A program made the position numbers and the translations under genes. A DNA stretch of 64,000 nt from Sphingomonas sp. 7/4-4 (GTDB taxonomy: Bacteria > Pseudomonadota > Alphaproteobacteria > Sphingomonadales > Sphingomonadaceae), in NCBI RefSeq assembly GCF_027941955.1, contig NZ_CP115960.1, forward strand, positions 868,001 to 932,000, written 5' to 3'. Of this stretch, positions 10,312 through 19,200 are shown one piece after another. Every line of letters begins with the position of its first letter. The first letter of the stretch is position 1. The notes under the pieces were generated by a model, which worked only from the letters and a program-made list of their open reading frames with translations, was not told the origin of the DNA and did no database searches.

Positions 10312-10460
10312 TAAATTGACTCTTTTGGCCGTAACGCGATTCATTGCGTAATTTTATTGCGCGCGCGACAGCCTGTTTCGAGCATGGAACCCACGGGGTC
10401 AAAGAGCGGCGGGACAGTCCCGACAGCTCAGCCAAGCAGGCGAAATCCTACATTGCAAGC
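10312..10460 (-). repeat. 149-bp miniature inverted copy of the HTH-unit ends
   Basis: Read on the minus strand it begins with the 24-bp left box (10460-10437; 22 of 24 match 3756-3779). It ends with the 40-bp right box (10351-10312; 39 of 40 match 4591-4630). About 85 unrelated bases lie between, instead of the two HTH genes. The order and orientation of the boxes are the same as in the 875-bp gene-bearing copy, which suggests an internally deleted derivative. Confidence 0.6.
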
Positions 10461-10522
10461 GGGGTGTGCGCGGCGGGGCGGCGAATATGACGCTGGACCG
10501 TAACGACATTCAAACTGTTCTT

Positions 10523-10692
10523 CTCCTCTCCCGGTGGGAGAGGTAGCGAAGCTTGGCAGCTTGCTGCCTAGCGTAGCTAGGTGAGGGTTTCCCGCTATCG
10601 AGAGGGTGATCCCTCACCCAGCTCCGACTAGGGCCCGCTGAAGAAGCGGACCCAAGTCTGCGCAACCCTCTCCCGACGGGAGAGGGATTTAG
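10523..10692. repeat. Nested inverted-repeat element, copy 1
   Basis: Starts with CTCCTCTCCCGGTGGGAGAGG and ends with CCTCTCCCGACGGGAGAGGG, each a small hairpin. Inside is GAAGCTTGGCAGCTTGCTGC and AAGTCTGCGCAACCC. The same parts recur in reverse order on the opposite strand at 61434-61623, so this is a dispersed intergenic element. The length of about 170 bp and its symmetry are MITE- or REP-like. No coding capacity. Confidence 0.75.
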
Positions 10693-10737
10693 GCTACAAT
10701 CCTATTCATTGTCCGAGAGCCTGATTGAGTCTCCAAC

Positions 10738-12540
10738 CTACGCCGCCCGGAACATCTCCGGATCAAGCGCCATCACGGCGTCGCTGCCGCTCTCGACCTT
10801 GCGCCGGAGCGCGCCGGCATCCGGCAGGAAGCGTTCGGCATAGAAGCGCGCGGTGACCAGCTTGGCTTCGAGGAACTTCGCATTCTCGCCGCCCGCTGCC
10901 AACGCGTCGGCCGCCGCCTTCGCCATGCGCAGCCACATCAGGCCCAGCGCGACCGTGCCGGTGAGCTGCATATAGGGATAGGCGCCGGCGCCGACATGAT
11001 TGGGGTTCTGGAAGCCGTTCGCCGCCAGCCACATCGTCGCGCCCTGGAGATGACCCAGCGCCTTTTCCAGCGCCTCGGCGAAGGTCTTGAGCTTCTCGTC
11101 GCCCTTCGCCGCGGCGATTTCCTCGCTGACCAGCTTGAAGAACGCCTGCACCGCACGCCCGCCGTTTATCGCGAGCTTGCGGCCGACCAGATCCATCGCC
11201 TGCACGCCGTTGGTGCCTTCGTAGATCATCGAGATGCGGGCATCGCGGACATATTGCTCCATGCCCCATTCGGCGATGTAGCCGTGCCCGCCATAGACCT
11301 GCTGCGCGTCGGTCGCGACCTTGTAACCGATATCGGTGCCGACGCCCTTGATCACCGGCGTGAGCAGGCCGACCAGATCGGCGGCGAGCTGGCGCTCCTC
11401 CTCGGTCGCGGCGGCATGTTCGAGGTCGACCTGCAGCGCGCCCCACAGGCACAATGCGCGTAGCCCCTCGGTCTGCGCCTTGGCTTCCATCAGCATGCGG
11501 CGGACGTCGGGGTGGACGAAGAGCGTGTCCGCCTTTTCATTGGGCTCGGCCGGACCGGTCAATGCGCGTCCCTGGCGGCGATCTTCGGCATATTGGACCG
11601 CGTTCTGAAAGGCGGTCTCGCCGACACCGAGGCCCTGCAGCCCCACGCCGAGCCGCGCCGCGTTCATCATGATGAACATCGCGGCGAGGCCCTTCATCTC
11701 CTCGCCGACCAGCCAGCCCTTCGCGCCGTCATAATTCATCACGCAGGTGGAGTTGGCGTGGATGCCCATCTTGTGCTCGATCGAGCCGCACGTCACTGCG
11801 TTGCGCTCGCCCAGCGATCCGTCGTCGCCGACCATGAACTTGGGCACCACGAACAGCGAGATGCCCTTGGTGCTCTCGGGCGCGCCGGGGGTCTTCGCCA
11901 GGACGAGGTGGATGATGTTGCTCGTCAGGTCATGCTCGCCCGACGAAATGAAGATCTTGGTGCCGGTGATGCTGTAGCTGCCATCGGCATTGGGCTCGGC
12001 GCGGGTGCGGATCAGCCCGAGATCGGTGCCGCATTGCGGCTCGGTGAGGTTCATCGTGCCGCCCCACTCGCCCGAGATCATCCTGGGCGCATATTTGGCC
12101 TTCTGCTCGTCCGAGCCCTTGACCAGCAAGGCGGCGATCGCGCCGTGGGTGAGCCCCGGATACATGGCGAAGGCCATGTTGGCGGAGATCATATATTCCT
12201 GGAACGCCGTCGAGATCACGTGCGGCATCTCCTGGCCGCCAAACTCCGCGGGCGCGCTCAACGTGCCCCAGCCGCTCTCCACGAACTGCTGGTACGCCTC
12301 CTTGAAGCCGTCGGGCGTGGTGACGCTGCCGTCGTCGTGGCGCGTGCATCCCTGCTGGTCGCCCGAATGGTTGAGCGGGAAAAGCACCTCGGCGACGAAC
12401 TGGCCGCCTTGCTCCAGCACGGCCTCGACCATGTCGGGCGTCGCGTTCTGGAAGCCGGGCAGATTGGCGTAGCGTTCGAGCCCGATCACCGAATCCAGAA
12501 TGAAGCGCGTGTCGCGCACGGGCGGCGTATATTGCGGCAT
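10738..12540 (-). CDS. Acyl-CoA dehydrogenase, long C-terminal type
   Basis: A 600-residue flavoenzyme of the long acyl-CoA dehydrogenase class with an extra C-terminal domain, related to DmdC/FadE-type enzymes. It oxidises an acyl-CoA at alpha-beta. FAD/substrate motifs include [33 protein letters not shown], the conserved [20 protein letters not shown] and [20 protein letters not shown], where the Glu of YEGTN is the catalytic base. The extension after residue 440 is the usual ACAD C-terminal domain. A MerR regulator gene lies ten bases upstream on the same strand and probably controls it. Exact chain-length specificity cannot be read. Confidence 0.93.
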   Translation of the reverse strand: MPQYTPPVRDTRFILDSVIGLERYANLPGFQNATPDMVEAVLEQGGQFVAEVLFPLNHSGDQQGCTRHDDGSVTTPDGFKEAYQQFVESGWGTLSAPAEFGGQEMPHVISTAFQEYMISANMAFAMYPGLTHGAIAALLVKGSDEQKAKYAPRMISGEWGGTMNLTEPQCGTDLGLIRTRAEPNADGSYSITGTKIFISSGEHDLTSNIIHLVLAKTPGAPESTKGISLFVVPKFMVGDDGSLGERNAVTCGSIEHKMGIHANSTCVMNYDGAKGWLVGEEMKGLAAMFIMMNAARLGVGLQGLGVGETAFQNAVQYAEDRRQGRALTGPAEPNEKADTLFVHPDVRRMLMEAKAQTEGLRALCLWGALQVDLEHAAATEEERQLAADLVGLLTPVIKGVGTDIGYKVATDAQQVYGGHGYIAEWGMEQYVRDARISMIYEGTNGVQAMDLVGRKLAINGGRAVQAFFKLVSEEIAAAKGDEKLKTFAEALEKALGHLQGATMWLAANGFQNPNHVGAGAYPYMQLTGTVALGLMWLRMAKAAADALAAGGENAKFLEAKLVTARFYAERFLPDAGALRRKVESGSDAVMALDPEMFRAA

Positions 12541-12550
12541 TTCAGGTTCC

Positions 12551-12976
12551 TCAGTGGCTGTCGCTGCTTGTGAGCAGTTCGACGAATTGCTGGAGCTCGG
12601 CGATGTGCGCGTCGATATCGCGCTTCTGGTTTTCGAGCAGCTGGATGCGATCGCGGCAGCGCGCGAGCGTCACTTGCTTCTGGATGCGGCGGCCGTCGTC
12701 GACATCGTAGAGGTCGATCATCTCCTTGATCTCGGCCAGGCTGAAGCCGACGCGCTTGCCGCGCAGGATCCAGGCGAGCCGGGCGCGATCGGCATGCGAA
12801 TAGATGCGCTGGGTGCCGCGCCGCTCGGGTGCGATCAGCCCTTCATCTTCGTAGAAGCGCAGCGCACGCGGCGTGACGCTGAACTCCGCGCACAGATCGG
12901 AGATGGAGAAGGCATCCTGTTCGGGACGCGGCTCGATCGGCGCCAGGGCCTCGATCGGAAAGGCGGCAGCGGGCAT
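12551..12976 (-). CDS. MerR-family transcriptional regulator (LiuR-like)
   Basis: A 141-residue regulator. The winged HTH is at about residues 22-60 ([20 protein letters not shown], then [20 protein letters not shown]). A dimerising coiled coil follows ([20 protein letters not shown]). No cysteine pair typical of metal sensors is seen. MerR proteins of this type sit next to acyl-CoA dehydrogenase genes and control fatty or branched-chain acyl catabolism, as LiuR does. The acyl-CoA dehydrogenase gene follows directly on the same strand. The start ATG is at 12976. Confidence 0.9.
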   Translation of the reverse strand: MPAAAFPIEALAPIEPRPEQDAFSISDLCAEFSVTPRALRFYEDEGLIAPERRGTQRIYSHADRARLAWILRGKRVGFSLAEIKEMIDLYDVDDGRRIQKQVTLARCRDRIQLLENQKRDIDAHIAELQQFVELLTSSDSH

Positions 12977-13016
12977 GGCCGCTTTATAGCTTTACCTTTA
13001 CGTGAACGTCAAGCGA

Positions 13017-13993
13017 TCAGCGTGGCGACAAGCGCGCGATCAACCCCGACATCTCGAACACGGTGGCGCCGGCATCGAGCGATAGCCCGGTCGCCGCTCC
13101 CGCCAGCTCACGCGCTTCGGCATAGGCGTCGAGTGCGGTGCGCAGTCCCTCTCCCGATCGCGTGCGGGCACGCTCGGCGATGAAGCTCGGCGAACGGTGC
13201 AGGAACGCTTCGTAGCGCGGTTGCGCGGCCTTAGCGCCGAGCAGCTTGGCAAGCCGCGAGCGCACTGCGTTGGAAGGATCGCCGGTCTCGGCGAGCGCGG
13301 CCATGTCGCCTTCCAGCGCGGCGAGGTCGAGCCCGGCAAAGCCGAGTGCGCGGCCGGGCGAGCCTTCGCCGGCCCGCACCAATGCTTCGATCTCGCTGGC
13401 GCTCGCTTGCGGCAGCTCGGCCCGCAGGATCGTGGCGACCTGCTCGGCGGGCAGCGGCTCGAAGCGCAGTAACCGGCAGCGCGAGCGGATCGTCGGCAGC
13501 AATTGCCCCGGCGCGTGGCTGACGAGCAGGAAGATCGTTCCCGCGGGCGGTTCCTCGAGATTCTTGAGCAGTGCGTTGGCGCCGCCGCGCTCGAGATCGT
13601 CGATCGAGTCGATGACGACGACACGACGGCTGCTGAGCGACGGCTTGGTCGCGAACAAGGGCTGCAGGCTGCGCACCTGCGCTATGGTGATCGAGCGGGC
13701 GAGCGCCTCATCGGGCTTGGCCGCGTCCTTGGGCAGCCGCACCAGCTCGCGGTAATCGGGGTGTGCGCCCGCGGCGATCAAATGCGCGGTCTGGGTGGTT
13801 TCGGGGACTTCCCAGCCGGGGCCGAGCTTTTGCGGCTCGCTGCCCTCGGCGAGCATCCGCGCCGCGGCGATGCGCGCGAATGCCCCTTCCCTACGCCTTC
13901 GGGTCCGGCGATCAGCCAGGCATGATGCAGCGCACCGCTGGCCATCGCAGCGGCGAGCGCGTCACGGGCGGATTCGTTGCCGATCAGAGCCAT
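13017..13993 (-). CDS. holB: DNA polymerase III delta' subunit, one frameshift
   Basis: The delta' clamp-loader subunit, about 325 residues after repair. The N-terminus MALIGNESARDALAAAM and the loop GPEGVGKG are in one frame; the rest, from ARIAAARMLAEGSEPQKLG on, is in another. One G is missing in the run seen as cccc on the plus strand at 13883-13886; restoring it gives GKGAFARIAAARML. The AAA+ body shows RRVVVIDSIDDLERGGANAL, LLKNLEEPPAGTIFLLVSHA and TIRSRCRLLRFEPL. The gene should be essential, so the break is almost certainly not biological. In many alphaproteobacteria tmk lies between dacC and holB; here it does not. Confidence 0.92.
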
Positions 13994-14012
13994 CCGATGG
14001 TTTAACCCCCAA

Positions 14013-14094
14013 CGTCATCCCGGCGAAAGCCGGGACCCAGAGCCAAGGGCGATATCGCGTGTGGCTCTGGGCCCCGGCTTTCGCCGGGGTGACG
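14013..14094. repeat. 82-bp intergenic palindrome, copy 1
   Basis: A long imperfect hairpin beginning CGTCATCCCGGCGAAAGCCG and ending CGGCTTTCGCCGGGGTGACG, with an inner CCAGAGCCA / TGGCTCTGG pair. A sequence of the same family lies at 62771-62852. It occupies the space between holB and dacC, and could work as a transcription attenuator or terminator. Such GTCATCCCGGC elements are common intergenic repeats in sphingomonads. Confidence 0.75.
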
Positions 14095-14096
14095 GA

Positions 14097-15257
14097 TTAG
14101 CCGAACAGCGACGTCAGCCCCAGCCATACACGGCGGAAGAAGCCCGCTTCGCCGACATCCGCCTCCGCCACCACCGGCAGCGTCTGGGTCGGCATGCCTG
14201 GCGTCTCGACGATCAGGTCGGCGATGTGCTGCCCCGCCTTGATCGGCGCCTTTACCGGCCCGAGATAGACCAATTTGCCGGTCATCTTGAGCGAGGTGCC
14301 CGCGGGCACGGTGGCGTTGAGGTCGCGCGGCGCGACGACGCCGACGCTGCTCGATCCGCCGCCCTGCACTTCGACTTCGCCGATCCTCTTGCCCTTCGAC
14401 GCGATCGGCTGCGGGCTCCACGCGCGGAAGCCCCATTGCATGAAACGCACCGATTCCTCGGCGCGCTGGCCGTAGGTGCTGAGACCTGCAACGACCATCA
14501 CCAGCCGTCGCCCGTTCTGATCGGCCGATCCGGTGAAGCCATAGCCCGCCTCGTCGGTATGCCCTGTCTTGAGCCCATCGGCACCCTGGACGCGGCCGAG
14601 CAGCGGATCGCGATTGCCCTGCGTGATCGCTTCACCGGCGCCGAGCGTCTTGCCCCAGGTGTAGGAGGTGCGGCTGTAGAACTGCTTGTAGAGCTGCGGG
14701 TGATCCTGGATCGTCGCCTTGGCGAGATGCGCCAGATCGCGCGCGGTCACGAAGGTGCGGCCCTCGTCGGGCCAGCCGTTCGACGTGCCGAACTGGCTGT
14801 TGGTGAGGCCAAGCTTCTTGGCCTGCTGGTTCATCAGATTGACGAACGCTTCCTCGGTGCCCGCGATCTTCTCGGCAAGCACGACGCAGGCGTCGTTGCC
14901 CGAAAGCGTGACGATGCCGTTGAGCAGATCCTCCACGCGCGGATTCTCACCGACGGCGAGGAACATGGTCGAGCCCTGCGAATGCCACTTCTTCCACGTC
15001 TCGGGGCGGACTTCGGCGGTGTCGCTGAGCTTGAGCTTGCCCTGCTTGATCAGGTCGAACGCGACATAGACCGTCATCATCTTCGCCATCGATGCCGGCG
15101 GGATGCGGCGATCGGCATCCTTGGCATAGAGCACCGCGCCCGAGGACAAGTCCTCCAGATAGGCGATCGGCGCCGGCGTATCGAAGGGCGGAGTCTGCGC
15201 AGTGGTGGGATAAGCGACGGCGAGGGCCAGGATCGAGGCGGCGAAAAGCTTGTTCAT
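14097..15257 (-). CDS. dacC: D-alanyl-D-alanine carboxypeptidase (PBP5/6 type)
   Basis: A 386-residue periplasmic serine peptidase that trims the terminal D-Ala of peptidoglycan stem peptides. The signal peptide is MNKLFAASILALAVAYPTTA. The three active-site motifs are SMAK (in PPASMAKMMTVYVAF), SGN (TLSGNDACVVLAEK) and KTG (ADGLKTGHTDEAGYGFTG). The C-terminal PBP5-type domain (about 275-370) has VQGGGSSSVGVVAPRDLNAT. The end, GFFRRVWLGLTSLFG, is an amphipathic membrane anchor. It lies downstream of rlpA-like and mltB on the same strand, giving a peptidoglycan-remodelling cluster. The gene symbol follows the common name of this class. Confidence 0.93.
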   Translation of the reverse strand: MNKLFAASILALAVAYPTTAQTPPFDTPAPIAYLEDLSSGAVLYAKDADRRIPPASMAKMMTVYVAFDLIKQGKLKLSDTAEVRPETWKKWHSQGSTMFLAVGENPRVEDLLNGIVTLSGNDACVVLAEKIAGTEEAFVNLMNQQAKKLGLTNSQFGTSNGWPDEGRTFVTARDLAHLAKATIQDHPQLYKQFYSRTSYTWGKTLGAGEAITQGNRDPLLGRVQGADGLKTGHTDEAGYGFTGSADQNGRRLVMVVAGLSTYGQRAEESVRFMQWGFRAWSPQPIASKGKRIGEVEVQGGGSSSVGVVAPRDLNATVPAGTSLKMTGKLVYLGPVKAPIKAGQHIADLIVETPGMPTQTLPVVAEADVGEAGFFRRVWLGLTSLFG

Positions 15258-15280
15258 CGGTGTCCGGGTCCCCGGGTTAC

Positions 15281-16252
15281 TCAGTTGACGGCGATCACGC
15301 GCGCGTCTCCATAACCCGCGCGTGCGGCCCCGGCCCGTGCAGCATCCGCCTCCCGCTTCGTCGCAAAGGGGCCGAGCTGCACGCGATGGAGCCCTCCGCC
15401 CTGCTTTACGAAGCCGCCCATCCTCTGTGCAAGCGATTGCGCATTCCTGGCGTTAGAAAGTGCGGCGACCTGAACGTAAAAGCCCCGGCCCGATGCCGGA
15501 CGTGCCGCACGCGGCGCCGGCGCGGGGCGCGAAACGCTCGGGCGAGGTGGCTGCGTGGCGGGCCTGACCGTCGCCGGAGCAGATGCGGCCGCGATTGCCG
15601 GGGCCCCGAGATGCTTGCGTAGCGCGTTGAGCAGGATCGGCGGCGTATCCGGCCGCGTCGCCGCCGAGCGGCCCGAACGAAGCGCGAGCATGTCCCCCGG
15701 ACCGGCAGCGACTTTCCGCACGCGCACGGCGATCGGCCCGGCGCCGTCATGGCCAAGCGCGCGGGCTGCGCCGCTCGAGAGATCGATCGGGCCGCGGGTT
15801 CCCGGCGCCATGGCCCCGGTGATCAGCACCACGATCGTGCGGCCATTCTCCAGTGACGTCACTTCGACGAGCGTATCGGGCGCGAGCGAGGCGTGGAGTC
15901 CCGTGACGCTCGCATCCTCGAACCCGATTCCGGCGTAACCGACTTCGTCGTAACGCTGCTCGCCAGGGGTTCGCTGCGACGAGCCGCGCGGGCCTGCGGC
16001 GTTTGCGGCCGGGTCGGCATAGCTGTCCTGCGCGGGCGGGGGCGGTGCGTTGCCCGGAACGGCATAGCTTGCACCGGGCGCGGCCTGGCCGCCGGGAACG
16101 ACAGCGAACGCCCCGATCGAAGGCGTGTGCTGCCCTGAATTCCGGGCGGCGACCGAGCCGGCGAGCTCGGGTGCGATATTGGCAAGGCTCCGGTCCCCGC
16201 CGCATCCGGCGAGGAGGAGAAGAGCAGCGATTGCGCTAGCGTTCCACTTCAT
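15281..16252 (-). CDS. SPOR-domain lipoprotein, RlpA-like
   Basis: A 323-residue lipoprotein. The lipobox is LLLLAGCGG, with the acylated Cys at about residue 18. After a Pro/Ala-rich linker comes an RlpA-like double-psi beta-barrel (about 105-180: GLHASLAPDTLVEVTSLENG, then IDLSSGAARALG). A second linker leads to a C-terminal SPOR domain (about 250-323: GRGFYVQVAALSNARNAQSL to GPFATKREADAARAGAARAG), which binds denuded septal glycan. The usual RlpA catalytic stretch with N-D-R-G-P reads LITGAMAPGTRGPIDLS here, so the key Asp is absent and lytic activity is doubtful. The gene overlaps the end of mltB by 17 bases. Confidence 0.85.
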   Translation of the reverse strand: MKWNASAIAALLLLAGCGGDRSLANIAPELAGSVAARNSGQHTPSIGAFAVVPGGQAAPGASYAVPGNAPPPPAQDSYADPAANAAGPRGSSQRTPGEQRYDEVGYAGIGFEDASVTGLHASLAPDTLVEVTSLENGRTIVVLITGAMAPGTRGPIDLSSGAARALGHDGAGPIAVRVRKVAAGPGDMLALRSGRSAATRPDTPPILLNALRKHLGAPAIAAASAPATVRPATQPPRPSVSRPAPAPRAARPASGRGFYVQVAALSNARNAQSLAQRMGGFVKQGGGLHRVQLGPFATKREADAARAGAARAGYGDARVIAVN

Positions 16253-17282
16253 CGGCGAGCAGGCCTACCGACAAAGCGTAAAAATTCGAGCAATTATAGT
16301 CGAGGATCACGCGATAATTGCCGGTGAGCAAATAGGCGGTCCTTCCCGGGCCGTCGGGCTCGAGCAAGGTCGCCTGGACATTGTCGGCGGGCCAGCCTTT
16401 GCCCTGCGGAACCAGCCCCAGCGCGCGCCATTCCGCAATCGTCTTCCAGCGGCTGTGCCGTTCGAACACCCGAGGACAGCGCGGCGCGGTGGTGCGCCCG
16501 GCGATCGCCGCGCGGTTGAACCCGTCGGGCACGCGCACTGCGATGCCCCAGGGCTGCCCGGGCCTCCAGCCGGCATTGACGAAATAATTGGCGATCGAGG
16601 CGAGCGTGTCCGCCTCGCTGCTCCAGATATCGGCGAGCCCGTCGCCGTCACCGTCCACCGCGAGCCGCAGATAGACGCTCGGCAGGAATTGCGGCCCGCC
16701 GAACGCACCCGCCCAGCTCCCGACCAGCTTCTCGCGCGGCACGCCCCGGTCGATCATCTTGAGCGTCGCGATGAACTCGCTCGCGAACAAGTCGCGCCGC
16801 CGCCCTTCATAAGCGAGGCTGGCGAGCGCGCGGGGCAAATCGAATCCGCCCATCACCCGGCCGTAATTGGTCTCGTGCCCCCAGATCGCGACCATGATCG
16901 ATTCGGGAACGCCGGTCTCGCGCTCGATCCGCGCGAGGCGCGGCCGCTGGCGCTGCCAGGCGCTGCGCCCCTGCCCGATCCGCGCCGCATCGACATGCTT
17001 CACGCGATAAGGCTCGAAGGGAGAGATCGGCGCATTCGGCCGAGTCTCGGGCTGCTGCCGGTCGAGCTCGACGACGCGGGCATTGAAAGTGAGGGTCGGG
17101 ATGACCCGGTCGACCGTGCGCCGCGTGACGCCCTCCGCCACCGCCTGCCGCCCGAGCGTCTGGAGATAGGCCTGGAAGCCGCTTTCGTCCTGCGCGATCG
17201 CCGGCGCCGCCGCCGGGGTAGCCAACACCACGGCCACGGCCAGAGCCGCCACCTTCCCGATCATCGCACGCAAAGCCAACAT
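16236..17282 (-). CDS. Lytic murein transglycosylase, MltB family
   Basis: About 348 residues; the start is set at 17282 (MLALRAMIGKVAALAVAVVL), which gives a signal peptide cut after AIAQ. An ATG 18 bases further in is also possible. The SLT_2 domain shows the catalytic Glu in ESIMVAIWGHETNYGRVMGG. Other family motifs are ALASLAYEGRRRDLFASEFI, GSWAGAFGGPQFLPSVYLRL and AVDGDGDGLADIWSS. A C-terminal segment (about 290-348) follows. The enzyme cleaves the glycan strand with 1,6-anhydro product formation in the periplasm. It heads the operon mltB - rlpA-like - dacC. Confidence 0.9.
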   Translation of the reverse strand: MLALRAMIGKVAALAVAVVLATPAAAPAIAQDESGFQAYLQTLGRQAVAEGVTRRTVDRVIPTLTFNARVVELDRQQPETRPNAPISPFEPYRVKHVDAARIGQGRSAWQRQRPRLARIERETGVPESIMVAIWGHETNYGRVMGGFDLPRALASLAYEGRRRDLFASEFIATLKMIDRGVPREKLVGSWAGAFGGPQFLPSVYLRLAVDGDGDGLADIWSSEADTLASIANYFVNAGWRPGQPWGIAVRVPDGFNRAAIAGRTTAPRCPRVFERHSRWKTIAEWRALGLVPQGKGWPADNVQATLLEPDGPGRTAYLLTGNYRVILDYNCSNFYALSVGLLADEVER

Positions 17283-17388
17283 GCCGGTTTTGTGCCACAG
17301 CCGGGCGCGGGCATGAAGCCCCTCAAATCGGCAGCCGGGCAAGATTTTGTGGCGCGCCGCCGCGGAGCGCGATAGCGGGGGCGCCAGC

Positions 17389-17478
<90 letters not shown>

Positions 17479-17570
17479 CTTCCTTCCCCTATCAGGCTGA
17501 TATCTAAAGATACTTCTTCGGCGGAAGGATTTCGGTCCCACTTAGGGTCCCATTTACATCCGGCGATCTG

Positions 17571-17762
17571 ATGGAGCGTCTTCGGACCTCCGTAGACGCG
17601 ATCTCCACCACCGGAAGGCTAATGCGCCGCGCAGCCTCGCAATTGATCCGTCGTCTGGAGGCGGAAAGCTGCCGGACCGCTACCGCCCAATGTCAGTCCT
17701 TCCAGGGTGCGATTGACGGTTCCCGATGGCGGACATCTCCTAACGGTCCTACGATCGGTTAA
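17571..17762 (+). CDS. Possible small protein upstream of the 17762 gene
   Basis: A 63-codon frame starting at an ATG and ending TAA in a TAATG overlap with the next gene, which hints at coupling. The translation (MERLRTSVDAISTTGRLMRR...) is basic and shows no known motif. It lies in the island just after tRNA-Ser. It may equally be chance coding in remnant phage DNA. Kept only because of the overlap. Confidence 0.25.
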   Translation: MERLRTSVDAISTTGRLMRRAASQLIRRLEAESCRTATAQCQSFQGAIDGSRWRTSPNGPTIG

Positions 17763-18187
17763 TGGTTCAATCCGCAGTCGCATATTCCGCCAACGGGAAA
17801 ATCATTATCGCTCCTGTGGTCCGCACAACGACGGGGCTTAGGTTGGAGGTCGATCCCAGTGTCTATCTCCCCATCGCAGCTGACATTGCTTTTGGTCTAA
17901 AGGACGCGTTGGCGAAGTCAGCGGTAGTTGTGCCACACCCGCTGCAGGGCGAGTGGAAGGGCCTCTTCGAGCCGTTTCAAGATGCCGCCGGAGTTCGCAG
18001 CTACGCGGCCTTCATGAAAGCGGCGCAGTGCGTCAGCATTGATGTTGGGGACGACCAAGTTGAGATCACGCCGCAGCGTAACTTAGGGCCCAAGGAAGGC
18101 TTTGAGCCTATTGCCGATGCCGCTGTGCTGTTTCCCGTCGAGGACGAACTCGGCGCTGCGTCGGCCCTGTTGCAGTTTCTGAGCTGA
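17762..18187 (+). CDS. Conserved-looking hypothetical protein in island
   Basis: A 141-residue cytosolic protein with a natural amino-acid pattern: IIIAPVVRTTTGLRLEVDPS, then LKDALAKSAVVVPHPLQGEW and RNLGPKEGFEPIADAAVLFP. No membrane segment, signal or catalytic motif is recognised. Codon use is less GC-rich than in the core genes, in line with acquired DNA. It is the only likely intact small gene between tRNA-Ser and the large orphan gene. Confidence 0.55.
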   Translation: MVQSAVAYSANGKIIIAPVVRTTTGLRLEVDPSVYLPIAADIAFGLKDALAKSAVVVPHPLQGEWKGLFEPFQDAAGVRSYAAFMKAAQCVSIDVGDDQVEITPQRNLGPKEGFEPIADAAVLFPVEDELGAASALLQFLS

Positions 18188-19200
18188 AGGGCCGCTTTTC
18201 GAGAGCAGGTGACCGAAAGCCGCCAGGCGACTTCCCACCCGAAACCCGACGTTCGCGGATCATTAGTCTGCAGCAGATACGCTCCGTCTTCGTACCCTCG
18301 GACCATCCGGTGCGGGCTCGCGTGTAGCCGGGACGCAAGAACTGGACGAGAGCACCGAGCGCCCCGGCGTCTCATTTGAGACGGCGTTGAAGTACACGGT
18401 CTTCAGAATTCGGCTAGGCCTTCCAGGCCATATCGATTCTGTTCATCGAAGTCCGCCTAGGGCCGGATGTCGCCCCGGCAACGGACAGCAATTCGCGCTG
18501 GGGCGGCTACAGCTGCGACCCATCCGGCAACGCGCAATCGCGCGACCTCCGCGCACCTTACGCCGTGAGACGGCCTCGGTGGAAGATGGAAGGGTTAGGC
18601 AGCGCGGGAGGAATCCAAGATTCTGCCTTAATGGTTTGATTTATCTATCGAACATCTCGCCCCTCTGCGGGCTACCCCACACTTTTCCCCACACTTGGCG
18701 TGAGATTTTGCGGAGCCTGGCGGCACAGCTCGCGACCGCTATGCGCCCCAACAGCAGACGATCGCCGGCTGATCGCGAAGGCCTAATAGCGGCCGCTCCT
18801 TTATTCTGTGCCCGAACTGCTCGATCTCATCACGAAAGTACCGGCTAGGTCAGCGGCTCGACAGGTTCTCGTCGATTGCGTGGCTCGACGTCATTTGCCC
18901 ATCCCGCCGGGCGCCGTGCCATCGGGCATAAGTATGTCGATTATACCATTAAGAACACTGATCTAATTTTGGAAATATTCTCCCCCATGAGGGTGATATA
19001 AAATTATTAAAAGTTTTTCTACGTAGATAATAATGATATAAAATTGGCCTCATCGGCGATAGCATGTTGCATTTTCCAATCATTCCTGAAAGGATCCAGG
19101 CGACGCTATGTAAACTCAAAGCGATTCCAATCCCGTAAAATGACGGGTCGCATACCTTTCACACGCCGAGATTTATTCTGGCAAATGAAGAAGGTGCGCG
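18188..19200. other. About 1 kb without a convincing gene; AT-rich right half
   Basis: Open frames here have no protein-like composition. Near 18673-18697 there is CCCCACACTTTTCCCCACACT, echoed at 22874-22907, which recalls degenerate phage or integrase flanks. From about 18930 to 19160 the sequence becomes strikingly AT-rich. It contains the direct repeat TGATATAAAATT at 18994-19005 and again at 19034-19045. This is probably the promoter region of the large gene at 19201. Confidence 0.6.

Larger units (their letters stand above)
10247..10737. other. Non-coding stretch holding two kinds of dispersed repeat
   Basis: There is no convincing gene here. It contains, in order, the inverted copy of the HTH-unit boxes (10312-10460) and a nested inverted-repeat element (10523-10692). 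The remainder shows no clear promoter or gene. The gene downstream is on the minus strand, so this space separates convergent genes. Confidence 0.7.

Noticed and set aside
14719..15314. Plus-strand frames over dacC
   Set aside because: Antisense to a gene with all three penicillin-binding motifs.
18387..18848. A 153-codon frame in the island
   Set aside because: No hydrophobic core pattern, no ribosome site, erratic composition; treated as non-coding.
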